DNA of 64,000 bases from positions 48,096-112,095 of the forward strand of contig JBLHUR010000002.1 of assembly GCA_047629805.1 (NCBI GenBank), written 5' to 3'. The notes beneath the pieces are model-generated. The model was not told the DNA's origin. It did no database searches and saw nothing but the letters and a program-made list of their open reading frames with translations. Shown here piece by piece: positions 44,156-52,926 of this stretch (position 1 is its first letter; every line of letters starts with the position of its first letter). Both the position numbers and the translations under genes were made by a program. This DNA comes from SW10 sp047629805. GTDB lineage: Bacteria; Verrucomicrobiota; Verrucomicrobiia; Verrucomicrobiales; Akkermansiaceae.

Positions 44156-44728
44156 ATGAAAATTATTCTCCTTCTCACCGCCGCGCTCTTCATCGTCTCC
44201 TGCGAGTCCCAAGACCCCGCTCCCGCCCCTGAAAAGCCCGATCCCCTAGCCCAAATTCGCGCCATTCGTGCCGATCAAGTCAAGTTCCTCAACCGTAAAA
44301 TGGGGGTCGTAAAGCAGCTCAACAAACTCGTCGCGGCCAGCCAACTCGACCCGAATGGAGAAATGAAAAATGTCCTCCAGGAAAAGCAACAAGCCCTCAT
44401 TGACCTTCAAACCATCACCTCCACCCACCCCAGTCTACAAAAACTGAACGAAGAGCTCTCCTTCTGGAAAAGCAATCAACAATCCGGCCGCATCTCAAAT
44501 CGCGATTTCGAAGTCGAACAAGCCAACGTAAAAATCATCGAAATCGCGACCAAAATCGACACCCTCTCAAAGGAGCTCCCTGCCATTCGCGAAGCGAAAG
44601 ACCGTATCGGCCGTTCTGAAAAAGAAATTGCTTCGCTACGACGCTCTCTTGCCGCAAAAACACCCGAGGGTCAGGCCCTCGTGAAAGAACTCACCGAGAT
44701 CGAGGCCGCCCTCTCTGCGACTCAATAG
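44156..44728 (+). CDS. Predicted lipoprotein with coiled coils
   Basis: A 190-residue protein with a lipoprotein signal peptide: MKIILLLTAALFIVSCESQ, Cys at 17 preceded by VS, close to the lipobox. After a Pro/Ala linker the mature part is almost all helical and charged, with heptad-like stretches at about 45-120 and 130-190 (KIIEIATKIDTLSKELPAIR). Coiled-coil lipoproteins often act as periplasmic spacers or scaffold parts; no specific family is recognised. It starts 67 bases from the divergent DUF58 gene and is followed by the antiporter-like gene. Confidence 0.7.
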   Translation: MKIILLLTAALFIVSCESQDPAPAPEKPDPLAQIRAIRADQVKFLNRKMGVVKQLNKLVAASQLDPNGEMKNVLQEKQQALIDLQTITSTHPSLQKLNEELSFWKSNQQSGRISNRDFEVEQANVKIIEIATKIDTLSKELPAIREAKDRIGRSEKEIASLRRSLAAKTPEGQALVKELTEIEAALSATQ

Positions 44729-44777
44729 ACTTTCCCTTTTACTTGCTCCCCGCATTACTGTCGCTACATTCCCGCCC

Positions 44778-46535
44778 GTGAAGTTTCTCGCTCCGTTCCC
44801 GCTTGCCCTCGCGCTTCTCTTTTCCTTCCTCATCGCTCCTGCATCCGCTGCCAGCAGCGAGGAACCCGCCTATAAAGAAGGTGAGTTTGGCCTCATCAAA
44901 GATCAGCAGGCCATCTTTCCCAAACCTCTCGCCCAATATTCCGAGGTCGAGGGCGAAGACTGGTCCATGTGGGACAAGATGAAATACCGCGCCACCCAGC
45001 AAGGCGGATTCAACCTCGTCGCCACCATCATTTTTATCTGCGCCATCGTCCACACCTTCCTCAGTGGATATTTTCTCGAGATGGCTCATCATCACGAAAA
45101 GGCCCACCAAAAACGAATTGAGGAAAAGGGCCTCACCGCTGAGGCCAAGCCCCAAAACGACGCCAAGGACGATGTCTCCTTCCGCGCCAATCTCTTCCAT
45201 TTCCTAGGTGAAGTCGAAGCCGTCTTTGGAATCTGGGTCATCGCCCTCGCCGGAGCCATCCTCTGGTTCTTCGGGATCCAGGAAGCAGGTCTCGGAGCCG
45301 GTTTTAGCGAAATCAAAGCCTACATCGGGCACGATGTGAATTTCACCGAGCCTCTCTTCGTCGTTATCATCATGGCCATGGCCGCCACTCGCCCCGTCGT
45401 TCGCTTTGCCGAATTCCTCGTCGATAAAGTCGCCAAAGTCTTCGGCGGCACCCCCGCCTCCTGGTGGTTCTCCGCTCTTACCATCACACCGATCCTCGGA
45501 TCCTTCATTACCGAGCCTGCCGCCATGACGATCGCGGCCTTCCTTCTCTCGAAGAAATTCTACGATCTCAATCCCTCCCCCAAGTTCGCCTACGCCACCC
45601 TCGGTCTCCTCTTCGTCAACATCTCCGTCGGCGGCACCCTCACCCATTTCGCCGCTCCTCCCGTCCTCATGATCGCCGAAAAATGGAGCTTCGGTATGAG
45701 CTACATGTTCCTCAACTTTGGCTGGAAGGCCGTCTTGGGAATCATTCTCTCCAACATCGTTTACTTCTACGCCTTCCGCACTGAATTCGCAAAACTCAAG
45801 CCCACCATCCGCACCGACATGCACGTTCCCTCGCGATGGAGCGAACGCGAAGACTCTATCCCGAAATGGATCACCGTCTCCCATCTCCTCTTCCTCGCCT
45901 GGACCGTCGTCTTTGCCCACGATCCGCCCCTTTTCATCGGTGGATTCCTTTTCTTCCTCGGCTTTACCCAAGCGACCGGTCATCACCAGAATGAGGTCAA
46001 CATGAAGAGCCCCATTCTTGTCGGCTTCTTTCTCGCCGGCCTCGTCATCCATGGGGGCTGCCAGGGCTGGTGGATCTCCGTCCTCCTCACCTCCATCGAC
46101 AATCAGTGGATCCTCATGATTGGCTCGACCTTGCTCACTGCGGTCAATGACAACGCTGCCATCACCTACCTCGCCTCGCAGGCACCTGGCCTCAGCATCG
46201 GAGCCAAGTACGCCATCGTCGCCGGAGCCGTCACCGGCGGTGGATTAACCGTCATCGCAAACGCCCCCAACCCCGCCGGACAATCAATCCTCGGCCGTTA
46301 CTTCAAAGGAGGTGTCGCTCCCCTCGGACTTCTCAAAGCCGCCGCCATCCCCACCGTGATCGTCGGAGCCTGCTTCATGCTGCTTCCCTCAAGCGGACGC
46401 CATATCGATCCCAAGGACGACGAGCCCGTTACCATGAAGCCCGATGGCGAGCACATCCACCAGGAAGGCAACCCCGCCAGCGGAGTCCACACCCACAAGA
46501 CCGCCACCGGCGAAACCACTCACTCCCACAAGTAA
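44778..46535 (+). CDS. Putative Na+/H+ antiporter with signal peptide and His-rich C-terminus
   Basis: A 585-residue multi-pass membrane protein of the putative Na+/H+ antiporter (pfam Na_H_antiport_3 type) group. A cleavable-looking signal peptide (about 1-24, APASAAS) precedes the transporter helices. Conserved parts include ITPILGSFITEPAAMTIAAF, NISVGGTLTHFAAPPVLMIA and LLTAVNDNAAITYLASQAPG with the DNA pair typical of ion transporters of this superfamily. The last 40 residues are cytoplasm- or periplasm-exposed and His-rich (HIDPKDD, EHIHQEG, VHTHKTATGETTHSHK), suggesting metal binding. GTG start. The stop overlaps the ribE start (TAATG). Confidence 0.8.
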   Translation: MKFLAPFPLALALLFSFLIAPASAASSEEPAYKEGEFGLIKDQQAIFPKPLAQYSEVEGEDWSMWDKMKYRATQQGGFNLVATIIFICAIVHTFLSGYFLEMAHHHEKAHQKRIEEKGLTAEAKPQNDAKDDVSFRANLFHFLGEVEAVFGIWVIALAGAILWFFGIQEAGLGAGFSEIKAYIGHDVNFTEPLFVVIIMAMAATRPVVRFAEFLVDKVAKVFGGTPASWWFSALTITPILGSFITEPAAMTIAAFLLSKKFYDLNPSPKFAYATLGLLFVNISVGGTLTHFAAPPVLMIAEKWSFGMSYMFLNFGWKAVLGIILSNIVYFYAFRTEFAKLKPTIRTDMHVPSRWSEREDSIPKWITVSHLLFLAWTVVFAHDPPLFIGGFLFFLGFTQATGHHQNEVNMKSPILVGFFLAGLVIHGGCQGWWISVLLTSIDNQWILMIGSTLLTAVNDNAAITYLASQAPGLSIGAKYAIVAGAVTGGGLTVIANAPNPAGQSILGRYFKGGVAPLGLLKAAAIPTVIVGACFMLLPSSGRHIDPKDDEPVTMKPDGEHIHQEGNPASGVHTHKTATGETTHSHK

Positions 46536-47113
46536 TGTTCACCGGACTAATCGAAGCAACAGGAAGGGTTGTCTCCCTTGTCGAAAAAGGCGAGCAAGCC
46601 TCCCTCCTCCTTGACATCCCCTTCGCCAGTGAACTGGCCCTTGGCGATTCAGTCGCCACCAACGGCTGCTGCCTCACCGTCGCCTCACTCGCCGAGCACA
46701 TCGGCTTCGACCTCCTCGCCCAAACTCTTAAGGTCACCTCGCTCGGAGGTCTCCGCGCAGGATCCTGCGTCAACCTCGAACGCGCCCTCGCCGTCGGCGA
46801 CCGCCTCGGCGGCCACTTCGTCCAAGGCCACGTCGATGCCACCGGCGCCATCCTAGACCTCTCTGCCCACGGTCAAGATTACCGTTTCGAAGTTGCCCTC
46901 CCCCCCGAAATCCACGCCCTCTGCATCGACAAAGGCTCCCTCTGCATCGATGGCATTTCCCTCACCATCGCCGAACTCACCAAAGAGTCCGCCGTCTTCT
47001 GGATCACCCCACACACCCTCAAAACCAGCCATCTCGGTAAGGCCCAAATAGGCCAAACCGTGAACCTCGAAGCCGACCTCCTTGCCAAGTACGTCAAAAA
47101 GCTCCTCCCGTAA
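46535..47113 (+). CDS. ribE: Riboflavin synthase alpha chain
   Basis: Converts two 6,7-dimethyl-8-ribityllumazine molecules into riboflavin. The 192-residue protein starts MFTGLIEATGRVVSLVEKG, the family hallmark, and has two lumazine-binding repeats (about 1-95 and 96-192). Conserved pieces include GDSVATNGCCLTVASL, GGHFVQGHVDATG, IDKGSLCIDGISLTIAEL and FWITPHTLKTSHL. Its start overlaps the antiporter stop by one base. The other riboflavin genes are not in the window, and no FMN riboswitch was seen upstream. Confidence 0.95.
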   Translation: MFTGLIEATGRVVSLVEKGEQASLLLDIPFASELALGDSVATNGCCLTVASLAEHIGFDLLAQTLKVTSLGGLRAGSCVNLERALAVGDRLGGHFVQGHVDATGAILDLSAHGQDYRFEVALPPEIHALCIDKGSLCIDGISLTIAELTKESAVFWITPHTLKTSHLGKAQIGQTVNLEADLLAKYVKKLLP

Positions 47114-47854
47114 CGGCCATGACCAGTCGGCGAGATCCGTAGCCGAATCGCTTTGCTTTTTAGCCGTCCGCCGTTTGCACCCGATCAAAGAGACACGCTG
47201 CGCAGCGGATTAATTTCCCGATAGTTTGCCACTCTCGCCCCCCTGCGATTGAGCGCGGATATCGTTCCTCCTTTCGAGCAAGCACCTCCCGGTAGCGTTC
47301 TGCTACCCCTTTCACAAAGTCCTCCCCCCCTATCGCCACGCCCGTCGTAAATGACGGCCAACCGCTTTCAAAGGGCTTCCGGAGGAGTCACCTTCCCTTA
47401 CCGATCAATGACCATCAATCGATCCTCCAACTTGATTCCTCGTCGCTTCGACCGTCCCTGACCAAGCGAGGGCGACTCGCATTCCACCGAAAGCCCTTCG
47501 TCGAACAAAAAGAGCCGATATCGGACAAGGCTTAAGTAAGTCCGCACCACTCTCTCTCTCAGCATGCTTTTTGTGATTATTAATCAACTCGAACTATAAT
47601 CACGAGATTCCCTGTATCTTAGGATCTGATCAGCCACGCTTTATGTGAAAACCTAAATAAACAAAGATATTACAGATAAATTAAATTCGTAAAGCCAAGC
47701 CCTGAATACATCAAGAAAAACAGATCTCGAAAAGCGAACTTGTAAAAATATCTTTTAATTAGCCTAAATATAAGGCATTCAAGCCATCTGCTCATCGAAG
47801 TCGCCCTTGAATTATAAAAATTGGCGTTTTCGCAAGTACACCCTAACTTACATT
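47114..47854. other. Long intergenic region without a recognisable gene
   Basis: About 740 bases. The first half is GC-rich with a short hairpin GGTAGCGTTCTGCTACC at 47291-47307; the second half, from about 47570, is AT-rich and probably holds the promoter of the ice-binding-like gene. Short ORFs exist (for example minus 47405-47587) but none has protein-like composition or similarity that I can recognise. It may contain decayed coding sequence. Confidence 0.5.
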
Positions 47855-48628
47855 ATGAAAATACGAAAAAACACGGCGATTAAACTCAGCCTCATTGGTC
47901 TCATCGTTTCCAGCTCCGTGGCGAGCGCCCAGAGTATTAATCTTGGCGATGCCGCCAGCTTCGGAGTTCTTGGCGCATCAACGGTGACCAACACCGGAGG
48001 TACCACGATTAACGGCGACCTTGGAGTGAGTCCTGGAACTGCCATCACCGGATTCCTACCTGGGACATACAGCGGCGGAATACATACAGGCACCGACAGC
48101 TTGGCGGTCAGCGCCAAAGCAGATGCTAGAACGGCATACAACGATCTCGCGGCCCAGACGGCGACCACCAACTACGGCCCAATCCACATCTTCAACAATG
48201 ATACGCTGACCCCTGGAGTCTTTAATTTCCCTTCAAGCGGAGAGATCGCAGCGGGTGGGACCCTGACCTTGGATGGGGATGGAACTTACATTTTCCAAGT
48301 CGGAAGCACGTGGGTCGCCAAGACATTGTCGTCGATGGTTTTGACCGGTGGAGCTAGGGCAGAAAACATCTTCTTCCAAGTAGGTTCCTCTGCGACTCTT
48401 GGCACCTACACGACCAACTTTGGAACGTTCATCGCGGATCAATCCATAACGGCCCAAACAGGGGCTACTATTGATGAGGGCCGTTTGCTCGCACTCGTTG
48501 CCGCAGTGACCCTCGACACCAATACGATTGCAGTGCCAACCTCAATAGCGGCACCTGTTGTTCCTGAGCCTTCTACCTTTGCTCTTCTCGGACTGGCCAG
48601 CCTCGGGCTTTTGCGCCGTCGTCGCTAA
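47855..48628 (+). CDS. DUF3494 ice-binding-like protein with PEP-CTERM tail
   Basis: A 257-residue exported protein with signal peptide (about 1-25, ASA cleavage). The body is the DUF3494 beta-helix: NLGDAASFGVLGASTVTNTG, GGTTINGDLGVSPGTAITGF then LPGTYSGGIHTG, YIFQVGSTW and AENIFFQVGSSATLG with TYTTNFGTFIADQSITAQTG. This family includes ice-binding proteins, but many members have other or unknown roles. The C-terminus VPEPSTFALLGLASLGLLRR is a PEP-CTERM signal, so it is probably sorted to the surface. An intrinsic terminator follows. Confidence 0.87.
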   Translation: MKIRKNTAIKLSLIGLIVSSSVASAQSINLGDAASFGVLGASTVTNTGGTTINGDLGVSPGTAITGFLPGTYSGGIHTGTDSLAVSAKADARTAYNDLAAQTATTNYGPIHIFNNDTLTPGVFNFPSSGEIAAGGTLTLDGDGTYIFQVGSTWVAKTLSSMVLTGGARAENIFFQVGSSATLGTYTTNFGTFIADQSITAQTGATIDEGRLLALVAAVTLDTNTIAVPTSIAAPVVPEPSTFALLGLASLGLLRRRR

Positions 48629-48655
48629 TTTGACAAAGGCAACATTTTATCATCA

Positions 48656-48689
48656 AAAAGGCTGTGCAGGAAACTGCACAGCCTTTTTT
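48656..48689 (+). terminator. Intrinsic terminator of the ice-binding-like gene
   Basis: Stem AAAGGCTGTGCAG / CTGCACAGCCTTT around a GAAA loop, followed by a run of six T. It lies 27 bases after the stop codon. A clean, strong hairpin. Confidence 0.93.
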
Positions 48690-48802
48690 CTATTGGGCGT
48701 AAAACCACTACCAAGCCTACTCCACGGCCACCACGGGCCTAGCGAGAATGGCACCCGGTTAAATGGGGCTTCCTTGGCTAAAGGCCTTCTTTACCTCGGT
48801 CC

Positions 48803-48956
48803 CGCAGCCGTGATGGCTTGACGGTAGACGTGGTCGGCGACATCCCCTGCGGCATAGAATCCCGGAGTTTTGGTGCCGGTTCCGCGAGGAGCTTGTCGGA
48901 TGGAGCCATTCTCATCGAGGTCGCCGAGATCGCCGACGAACTCTGAGTTTGCTACG
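48803..48956 (-). pseudogene. Fragment of a second thioredoxin reductase gene
   Basis: About 154 bases are similar (roughly 85% by eye) to the trxB region 49483-49636, in the same orientation. On the minus strand it still reads FVGDLGDLDENGSIRQAPRG, TGTKTPGFYAAGDVADHVYR then QAITAAG, matching the FAD-binding part near the end of TrxB, but then stops (AGPR) where the true protein continues with QGCAAAIEAERYL. Substitutions are scattered and keep the frame, so this is an old paralogous copy or a piece brought in by recombination, not a recent duplication. The gap 48690-48802 shows nothing else recognisable. Confidence 0.75.
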
Positions 48957-48960
48957 CAAC

Positions 48961-49299
48961 TTAATGAGCAAACCGCTTTTTCCCCAGCGTGCCGATCTGA
49001 CCTGGCTCCAATCCATCCTTCATCGCAATCGCTCGCAGGATTTTCGTCTGAGATACCGCCACCGTGGCTTCCGCTTTTTCGGAAATTAGAAGCCCGTTGG
49101 TCTTCGAATGATCGGTTCCGTCGATCGTGTAAATGATCGTGGCTTGAGGAGTCACCCTCGCATGCATGATCTCTAAAGGCCCTCGGTGGTATCCCCGCTC
49201 AACTGAAAACCTGACATTCGCCGCCTGTGGTTTTTGAGGCTCAGCGAAAAGCGGTAAGGACATGATCGCGAGAACAATAGGAATCGACCTACGAAACAT
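48961..49299 (-). CDS. Small exported protein with one chitobiase/beta-hexosaminidase C-terminal-like domain, probably truncated
   Basis: A 112-residue protein with signal peptide (1-19, LFA). The mature part has the CHB_HEX_C pattern: VRFSVERGYHRGPLEIMHAR, TPQATIIYTIDGTDHS and TKILRAIAMKDGLEPGQIGT. In Verrucomicrobiota this domain normally sits inside much larger exported proteins (for example CotH- or DUF1800-type). Here the chain ends (KKRFAH) five bases before the trxB fragment, so it is likely a cut-off remnant joined to that fragment. It could still be translated and exported. Confidence 0.6.
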   Translation of the reverse strand: MFRRSIPIVLAIMSLPLFAEPQKPQAANVRFSVERGYHRGPLEIMHARVTPQATIIYTIDGTDHSKTNGLLISEKAEATVAVSQTKILRAIAMKDGLEPGQIGTLGKKRFAH

Positions 49300-49415
49300 C
49301 GGGAAAAGTCATGGTGAATTTTCGTTTTAAGTCGGATGAAATAAAAGGGCAGAAGTTTGGCCGGAAATTTCCTCGGGCCAAAAAGACATCTTGAGCATCA
49401 CCACACACATCCTCT

Positions 49416-50342
49416 CTAGTCCAAATCCGAGAGATAACGCTCCGCCTCAATCGCGGCGGCGCAGCCCTGACCGGCAGCCGTGATGGCTTGACGGTAGACG
49501 TGGTCGGCAACATCTCCTGCTGCGAAAAGTCCCGGAGTTTTGGTTCCGGTTCCACGAGGAGCTTGTTCGATGTAGTCATTCTCATCGAGGTCGACAAGGT
49601 CGCCCACAAACTGCGAGTTCGGCACGTGGCCAATTGCCACAAAAACACATTTCACTTCAAGCTCAGACTTCTCACCTGATTTCAAATTTTCAAGCGTGAC
49701 GGCACGAACTTCGCCTTCGTCATCGGTAAGATACTCGGTAACCCCCGAGTCCCAGATGGGTTCGATCTTGTCATTGGCCAATACGCGGTCTGCCATGATT
49801 TTGGAAGCTCTGAGTTCATCGCGGCGATGAACGAGGTAAACCTTGGAAGCAAAGCGGGTCAGGAAGTTCGCCTCTTCACAGGCTGAGTCACCCCCACCAA
49901 TCACCGCGACAGGGACATCGCGGTAAAAGGCCCCATCGCAAGTGGCGCAGGAGGTCACTCCGTGACCGACGAGTTTCATCTCACCTTCGAGACCAAGGTA
50001 GCGGGGAGTCGCGCCAGTTGCGATGATGACTGTTTTTGCCTGAATCTTGCCGGCATCTGTGACAAGTGCGAAGCTCCCATCGTCGTTCTTGGCGATCTCG
50101 TCGACCCTTTTATACTCGACCCGAGCTCCGAATTTCTCGGCTTGCTTCTGCATTTGGCCCATCAACTCCGGTCCCATCACTCCTTCAGGAAATCCTGGAA
50201 AGTTTTCGACCTCGGTCGTGGTGGTGAGCTGTCCGCCGAGTTGAGTTCCAGAGAGAACCAAAGGGGTCAGGTTCGCCCTTCCGGTATAAATAGCTGCGGT
50301 CCATCCGGCGCAGCCGGTTCCGATGATAACAACGTTTTCCAT
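49416..50342 (-). CDS. trxB: Thioredoxin reductase
   Basis: Flavoenzyme passing electrons from NADPH to thioredoxin. The 308-residue protein starts ENVVIIGTGCAGWTAAIYTG (FAD site, with CAG instead of the usual PAG) and has the redox disulfide CATC (C132, C135) in GVTSCATCDGAFYRD. The NADPH site follows as VAVIGGGDSACEEANFLTR, and the FAD-binding end as GLFAAGDVADHVYRQAITAA. Length and order are normal for bacterial TrxB. A broken paralogous fragment lies downstream. It begins 51 bases after ftsH ends on the same strand. Confidence 0.94.
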   Translation of the reverse strand: MENVVIIGTGCAGWTAAIYTGRANLTPLVLSGTQLGGQLTTTTEVENFPGFPEGVMGPELMGQMQKQAEKFGARVEYKRVDEIAKNDDGSFALVTDAGKIQAKTVIIATGATPRYLGLEGEMKLVGHGVTSCATCDGAFYRDVPVAVIGGGDSACEEANFLTRFASKVYLVHRRDELRASKIMADRVLANDKIEPIWDSGVTEYLTDDEGEVRAVTLENLKSGEKSELEVKCVFVAIGHVPNSQFVGDLVDLDENDYIEQAPRGTGTKTPGLFAAGDVADHVYRQAITAAGQGCAAAIEAERYLSDLD

Positions 50343-50393
50343 GATTAATAAATGAGAGGAGATTCGCGGGAATTCATTCCCAAAAAGATCAGA

Positions 50394-52754
50394 TTAAGCC
50401 GGGGCTCCAACAACTTCGGGAGGCAGCGGGCCTTCATCATCCTGCTTTTTCTCTTCAGCAGCTTCCGGCTCCTTGTCCATTTTAAGATCGTCAGGGATTT
50501 CGGGTGGCTCAGGTGGCTTAGGTGGATCCTTCATCTCGCCATGCTCCATGAGGTCCTTAATGTGCAGGGCATCGAGAGTTTCGAACTCAAGAAGAGCCTC
50601 GGAAATCTTGTCGAGAAGCTCGCTGTTGTCCTTGAGAAGTCGCTCCGCCTCTTTGTAGGCGTGGTCGATGAGAGCCTTGATCTCGTTGTCGATCTTCTGC
50701 GCGGTGTCCTCAGAGTATCCCTTACCACCTGGCCCCATCATCCCGTGGGCCATTGAGTCACCATCACCATACTCGACCATGCCGAGGTCTTCACTCATGC
50801 CCCATTCGCAAACCATCTTGCGAGCCATATTGGTCGCCATGCGGATATCCCCCATCGCCCCGTTCGTGACATCTCCAAATTTGATATCCTCGGCAACCCG
50901 ACCACCCATGAGGACGATCAATTGGGAAAGGAGCTCATTCTTGCGGTGATTAAATTTGTCCTCACTTGGCAGGAACATCGTTGAACCAAGGGAAGGTCCA
51001 CGCGGGATGATGGTGACCTTGTGAAGCGGATCAGTGTGATCTAGCAATTCGTTCAGAATGGCATGACCTGCTTCGTGATACGCGGTGTTCTTTTTCTCCT
51101 TATCAGAGAGAGCCAAGCTACGGCGTTCACGGCCCCAGCGGACCTTATCGCGAGCTTCTTCCATCTCAGCTAGCGTGACCGCCTTAAGGCCCTTACGAGC
51201 CGCCGCAAGAGCAGCCTCGTTGATGAGGTTCGCCAACTCGGCACCCGAGAACCCGGGAGTTCCACGAGCGATCAGCCCAAGCTTCGTTCCGGCAGCCAGC
51301 TTGATCTTCTTCGCGTGAACGTTGAGAATTTGCTCACGTCCATTGACGTCGGGCAATGCAACTGTGACTTGACGGTCAAAACGACCCGGACGCAGCAGCG
51401 CGGGGTCGAGAACATCAGGCCGGTTCGTTGCGGCAATGATGATCACCCCTTCTTGAGTATCAAATCCGTCCATCTCCACCAGGAGAGCATTCAAAGTCTG
51501 CTCACGTTCATCGTGGCCTCCGCCCATTCCCTGACCACGATGGCGGCCGACGGCATCGATCTCATCAATAAAGACCAAACAAGGAGCATTCTTCTTCCCT
51601 TGCTCAAACATGTCGCGCACGCGGCTCGCACCGACCCCAACAAACATCTCCACAAAATCAGATCCGCTAATCGAAAAGAAGGGCACCTCAGCCTCTCCCG
51701 CGATGGCACGGGCTAGGAGGGTTTTACCAGTTCCCGGAGGGCCTACCATGAGGACCCCTTTGGGGATGGAGGCTCCAAGAGCTTGAAACTTCCGGGGGTC
51801 GCGGAGGAAATCCACGATCTCAAAGAGCTCTTCCTTGGCCTCTTGAATTCCGGCGACATCTTTAAATGTCACGTTGTGCTGGTCTTGCGTCAGGAGCTTG
51901 GCCTTGGACTTACCAAAACTCATCGCACCACGACCAGCCGACTTCATCTGATGACGGAAGAGGAAGAAGATAAGAACAATCAAAAGAAGAACCGGCAGGA
52001 GGCTCATCATCACTTTTCCGAAGGTATTATCCTCGGTCCGGGTCGCGATGTTTGACTTGACGAGGGCTTCGAGATCATTTCGCATAATCATCCCATTCAA
52101 CTTCACCACAAAAGGAGTGAGCGTCTTCGCGGTAGTCATCTCCTTCAGTTCAGTCGCAGAATAGGGCTGAGGCTCTCCCTTGGTCGCATAAATGACGCCT
52201 TCATTGGAGCCGGGCATACGGTAGATCTTAAACTGGAGGTCTTTTCCAAGAACAAGGCGGTTCTCAGCGAGCAGTGACTTGAGTTGCGCAAAAGGAATCT
52301 CATCAGCGTTCGCTCCTTCGGAAGGAATTTCATCCACCCAGGTCAGCTTTTCGCCAAAGGTCTGATTGAGGTCCTCGCTGATGCTGTCGATATCGACTTG
52401 AATCGAGGATTTCACCGCCTTCTGATCATTCCAGGATTTCACCATGGAACCTTCTTTGGCATAAAGACCCAGAACCTCGGCGCGTGCTTCTCCGGTAAAA
52501 GTCACCAATTCCAGTTTACCACCTTTGAAATCATCGGATGCGGTCTGCAAAACACGCCCTTCCATCAGAGCTTCGCGAAACTCCGGAAGAGTCAGCGTCT
52601 TGCGATCACCTGGGCCGGCGGTCTTGTAAGCCACCATAATAATGGCGATGGCGACGGTGAATAGAATGATCACTTTCCAGTTAAAGCCGCCTTCTGGCTT
52701 ACTCTGTGGAGTTTTCTGGGACCGCGGGGACTCTGGTGGCTGTTGCTCGGACAT
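50394..52754 (-). CDS. ftsH: ATP-dependent zinc metalloprotease FtsH
   Basis: Membrane-anchored AAA+ protease degrading misassembled membrane proteins and regulators. In this 786-residue protein TM1 lies at about 26-43 and TM2 at about 248-266, with a periplasmic domain of about 200 residues between them, far larger than the roughly 70 of E. coli. Walker A GPPGTGKT is at 338-345, Walker B LVFIDEID at about 393-400, SRH NRPDVLDPALLRPGRFDR at about 444-461 and the zinc site HEAGH at 560-564. The C-terminus carries a Pro/Glu-rich, acidic extension of about 60 residues. Start ATG 52754 (MSEQQPPE). Confidence 0.94.
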   Translation of the reverse strand: MSEQQPPESPRSQKTPQSKPEGGFNWKVIILFTVAIAIIMVAYKTAGPGDRKTLTLPEFREALMEGRVLQTASDDFKGGKLELVTFTGEARAEVLGLYAKEGSMVKSWNDQKAVKSSIQVDIDSISEDLNQTFGEKLTWVDEIPSEGANADEIPFAQLKSLLAENRLVLGKDLQFKIYRMPGSNEGVIYATKGEPQPYSATELKEMTTAKTLTPFVVKLNGMIMRNDLEALVKSNIATRTEDNTFGKVMMSLLPVLLLIVLIFFLFRHQMKSAGRGAMSFGKSKAKLLTQDQHNVTFKDVAGIQEAKEELFEIVDFLRDPRKFQALGASIPKGVLMVGPPGTGKTLLARAIAGEAEVPFFSISGSDFVEMFVGVGASRVRDMFEQGKKNAPCLVFIDEIDAVGRHRGQGMGGGHDEREQTLNALLVEMDGFDTQEGVIIIAATNRPDVLDPALLRPGRFDRQVTVALPDVNGREQILNVHAKKIKLAAGTKLGLIARGTPGFSGAELANLINEAALAAARKGLKAVTLAEMEEARDKVRWGRERRSLALSDKEKKNTAYHEAGHAILNELLDHTDPLHKVTIIPRGPSLGSTMFLPSEDKFNHRKNELLSQLIVLMGGRVAEDIKFGDVTNGAMGDIRMATNMARKMVCEWGMSEDLGMVEYGDGDSMAHGMMGPGGKGYSEDTAQKIDNEIKALIDHAYKEAERLLKDNSELLDKISEALLEFETLDALHIKDLMEHGEMKDPPKPPEPPEIPDDLKMDKEPEAAEEKKQDDEGPLPPEVVGAPA

Positions 52755-52867
52755 AATGAAAACCGGCAGCTCAGGAGCCTTTTTCGCCGGCACGGGACGC
52801 TAACCCAAGAAAACGGAATGAAAATGCCTTTTTTTACTCATTTCTCAGGAATCTTGCATCGCCAAAC

Positions 52868-52902
52868 AAAAAAACCCGCTCAGGCATAGCCAAGCGGGTT
52901 TT
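52868..52902 (-). terminator. Intrinsic terminator of the Lys/Glu-repeat gene
   Basis: On the minus strand AACCCGCT pairs with AGCGGGTT around a 12-base loop, followed by a T-run (A-run 52868-52872 on the plus strand). It lies between the Lys/Glu-repeat gene and ftsH, both on the minus strand, so ftsH must have its own promoter. Confidence 0.85.
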
Positions 52903-52926
52903 GATAAAATGATATTCAGCGAGATC

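Noticed and set aside
45204..46052. A 282-codon minus-strand ORF opposite the antiporter gene
   Set aside because: Asp/Glu/Gly-rich shadow of conserved membrane helices on the other strand.
46400..46560. FMN riboswitch upstream of ribE
   Set aside because: The start of ribE overlaps the preceding gene and there is no leader; no conserved RFN-like sequence was seen.
47405..47587. A 60-codon minus-strand ORF in the long gap
   Set aside because: No homology, no coupled neighbour and no clear start signal; the region looks like decayed or non-coding DNA.
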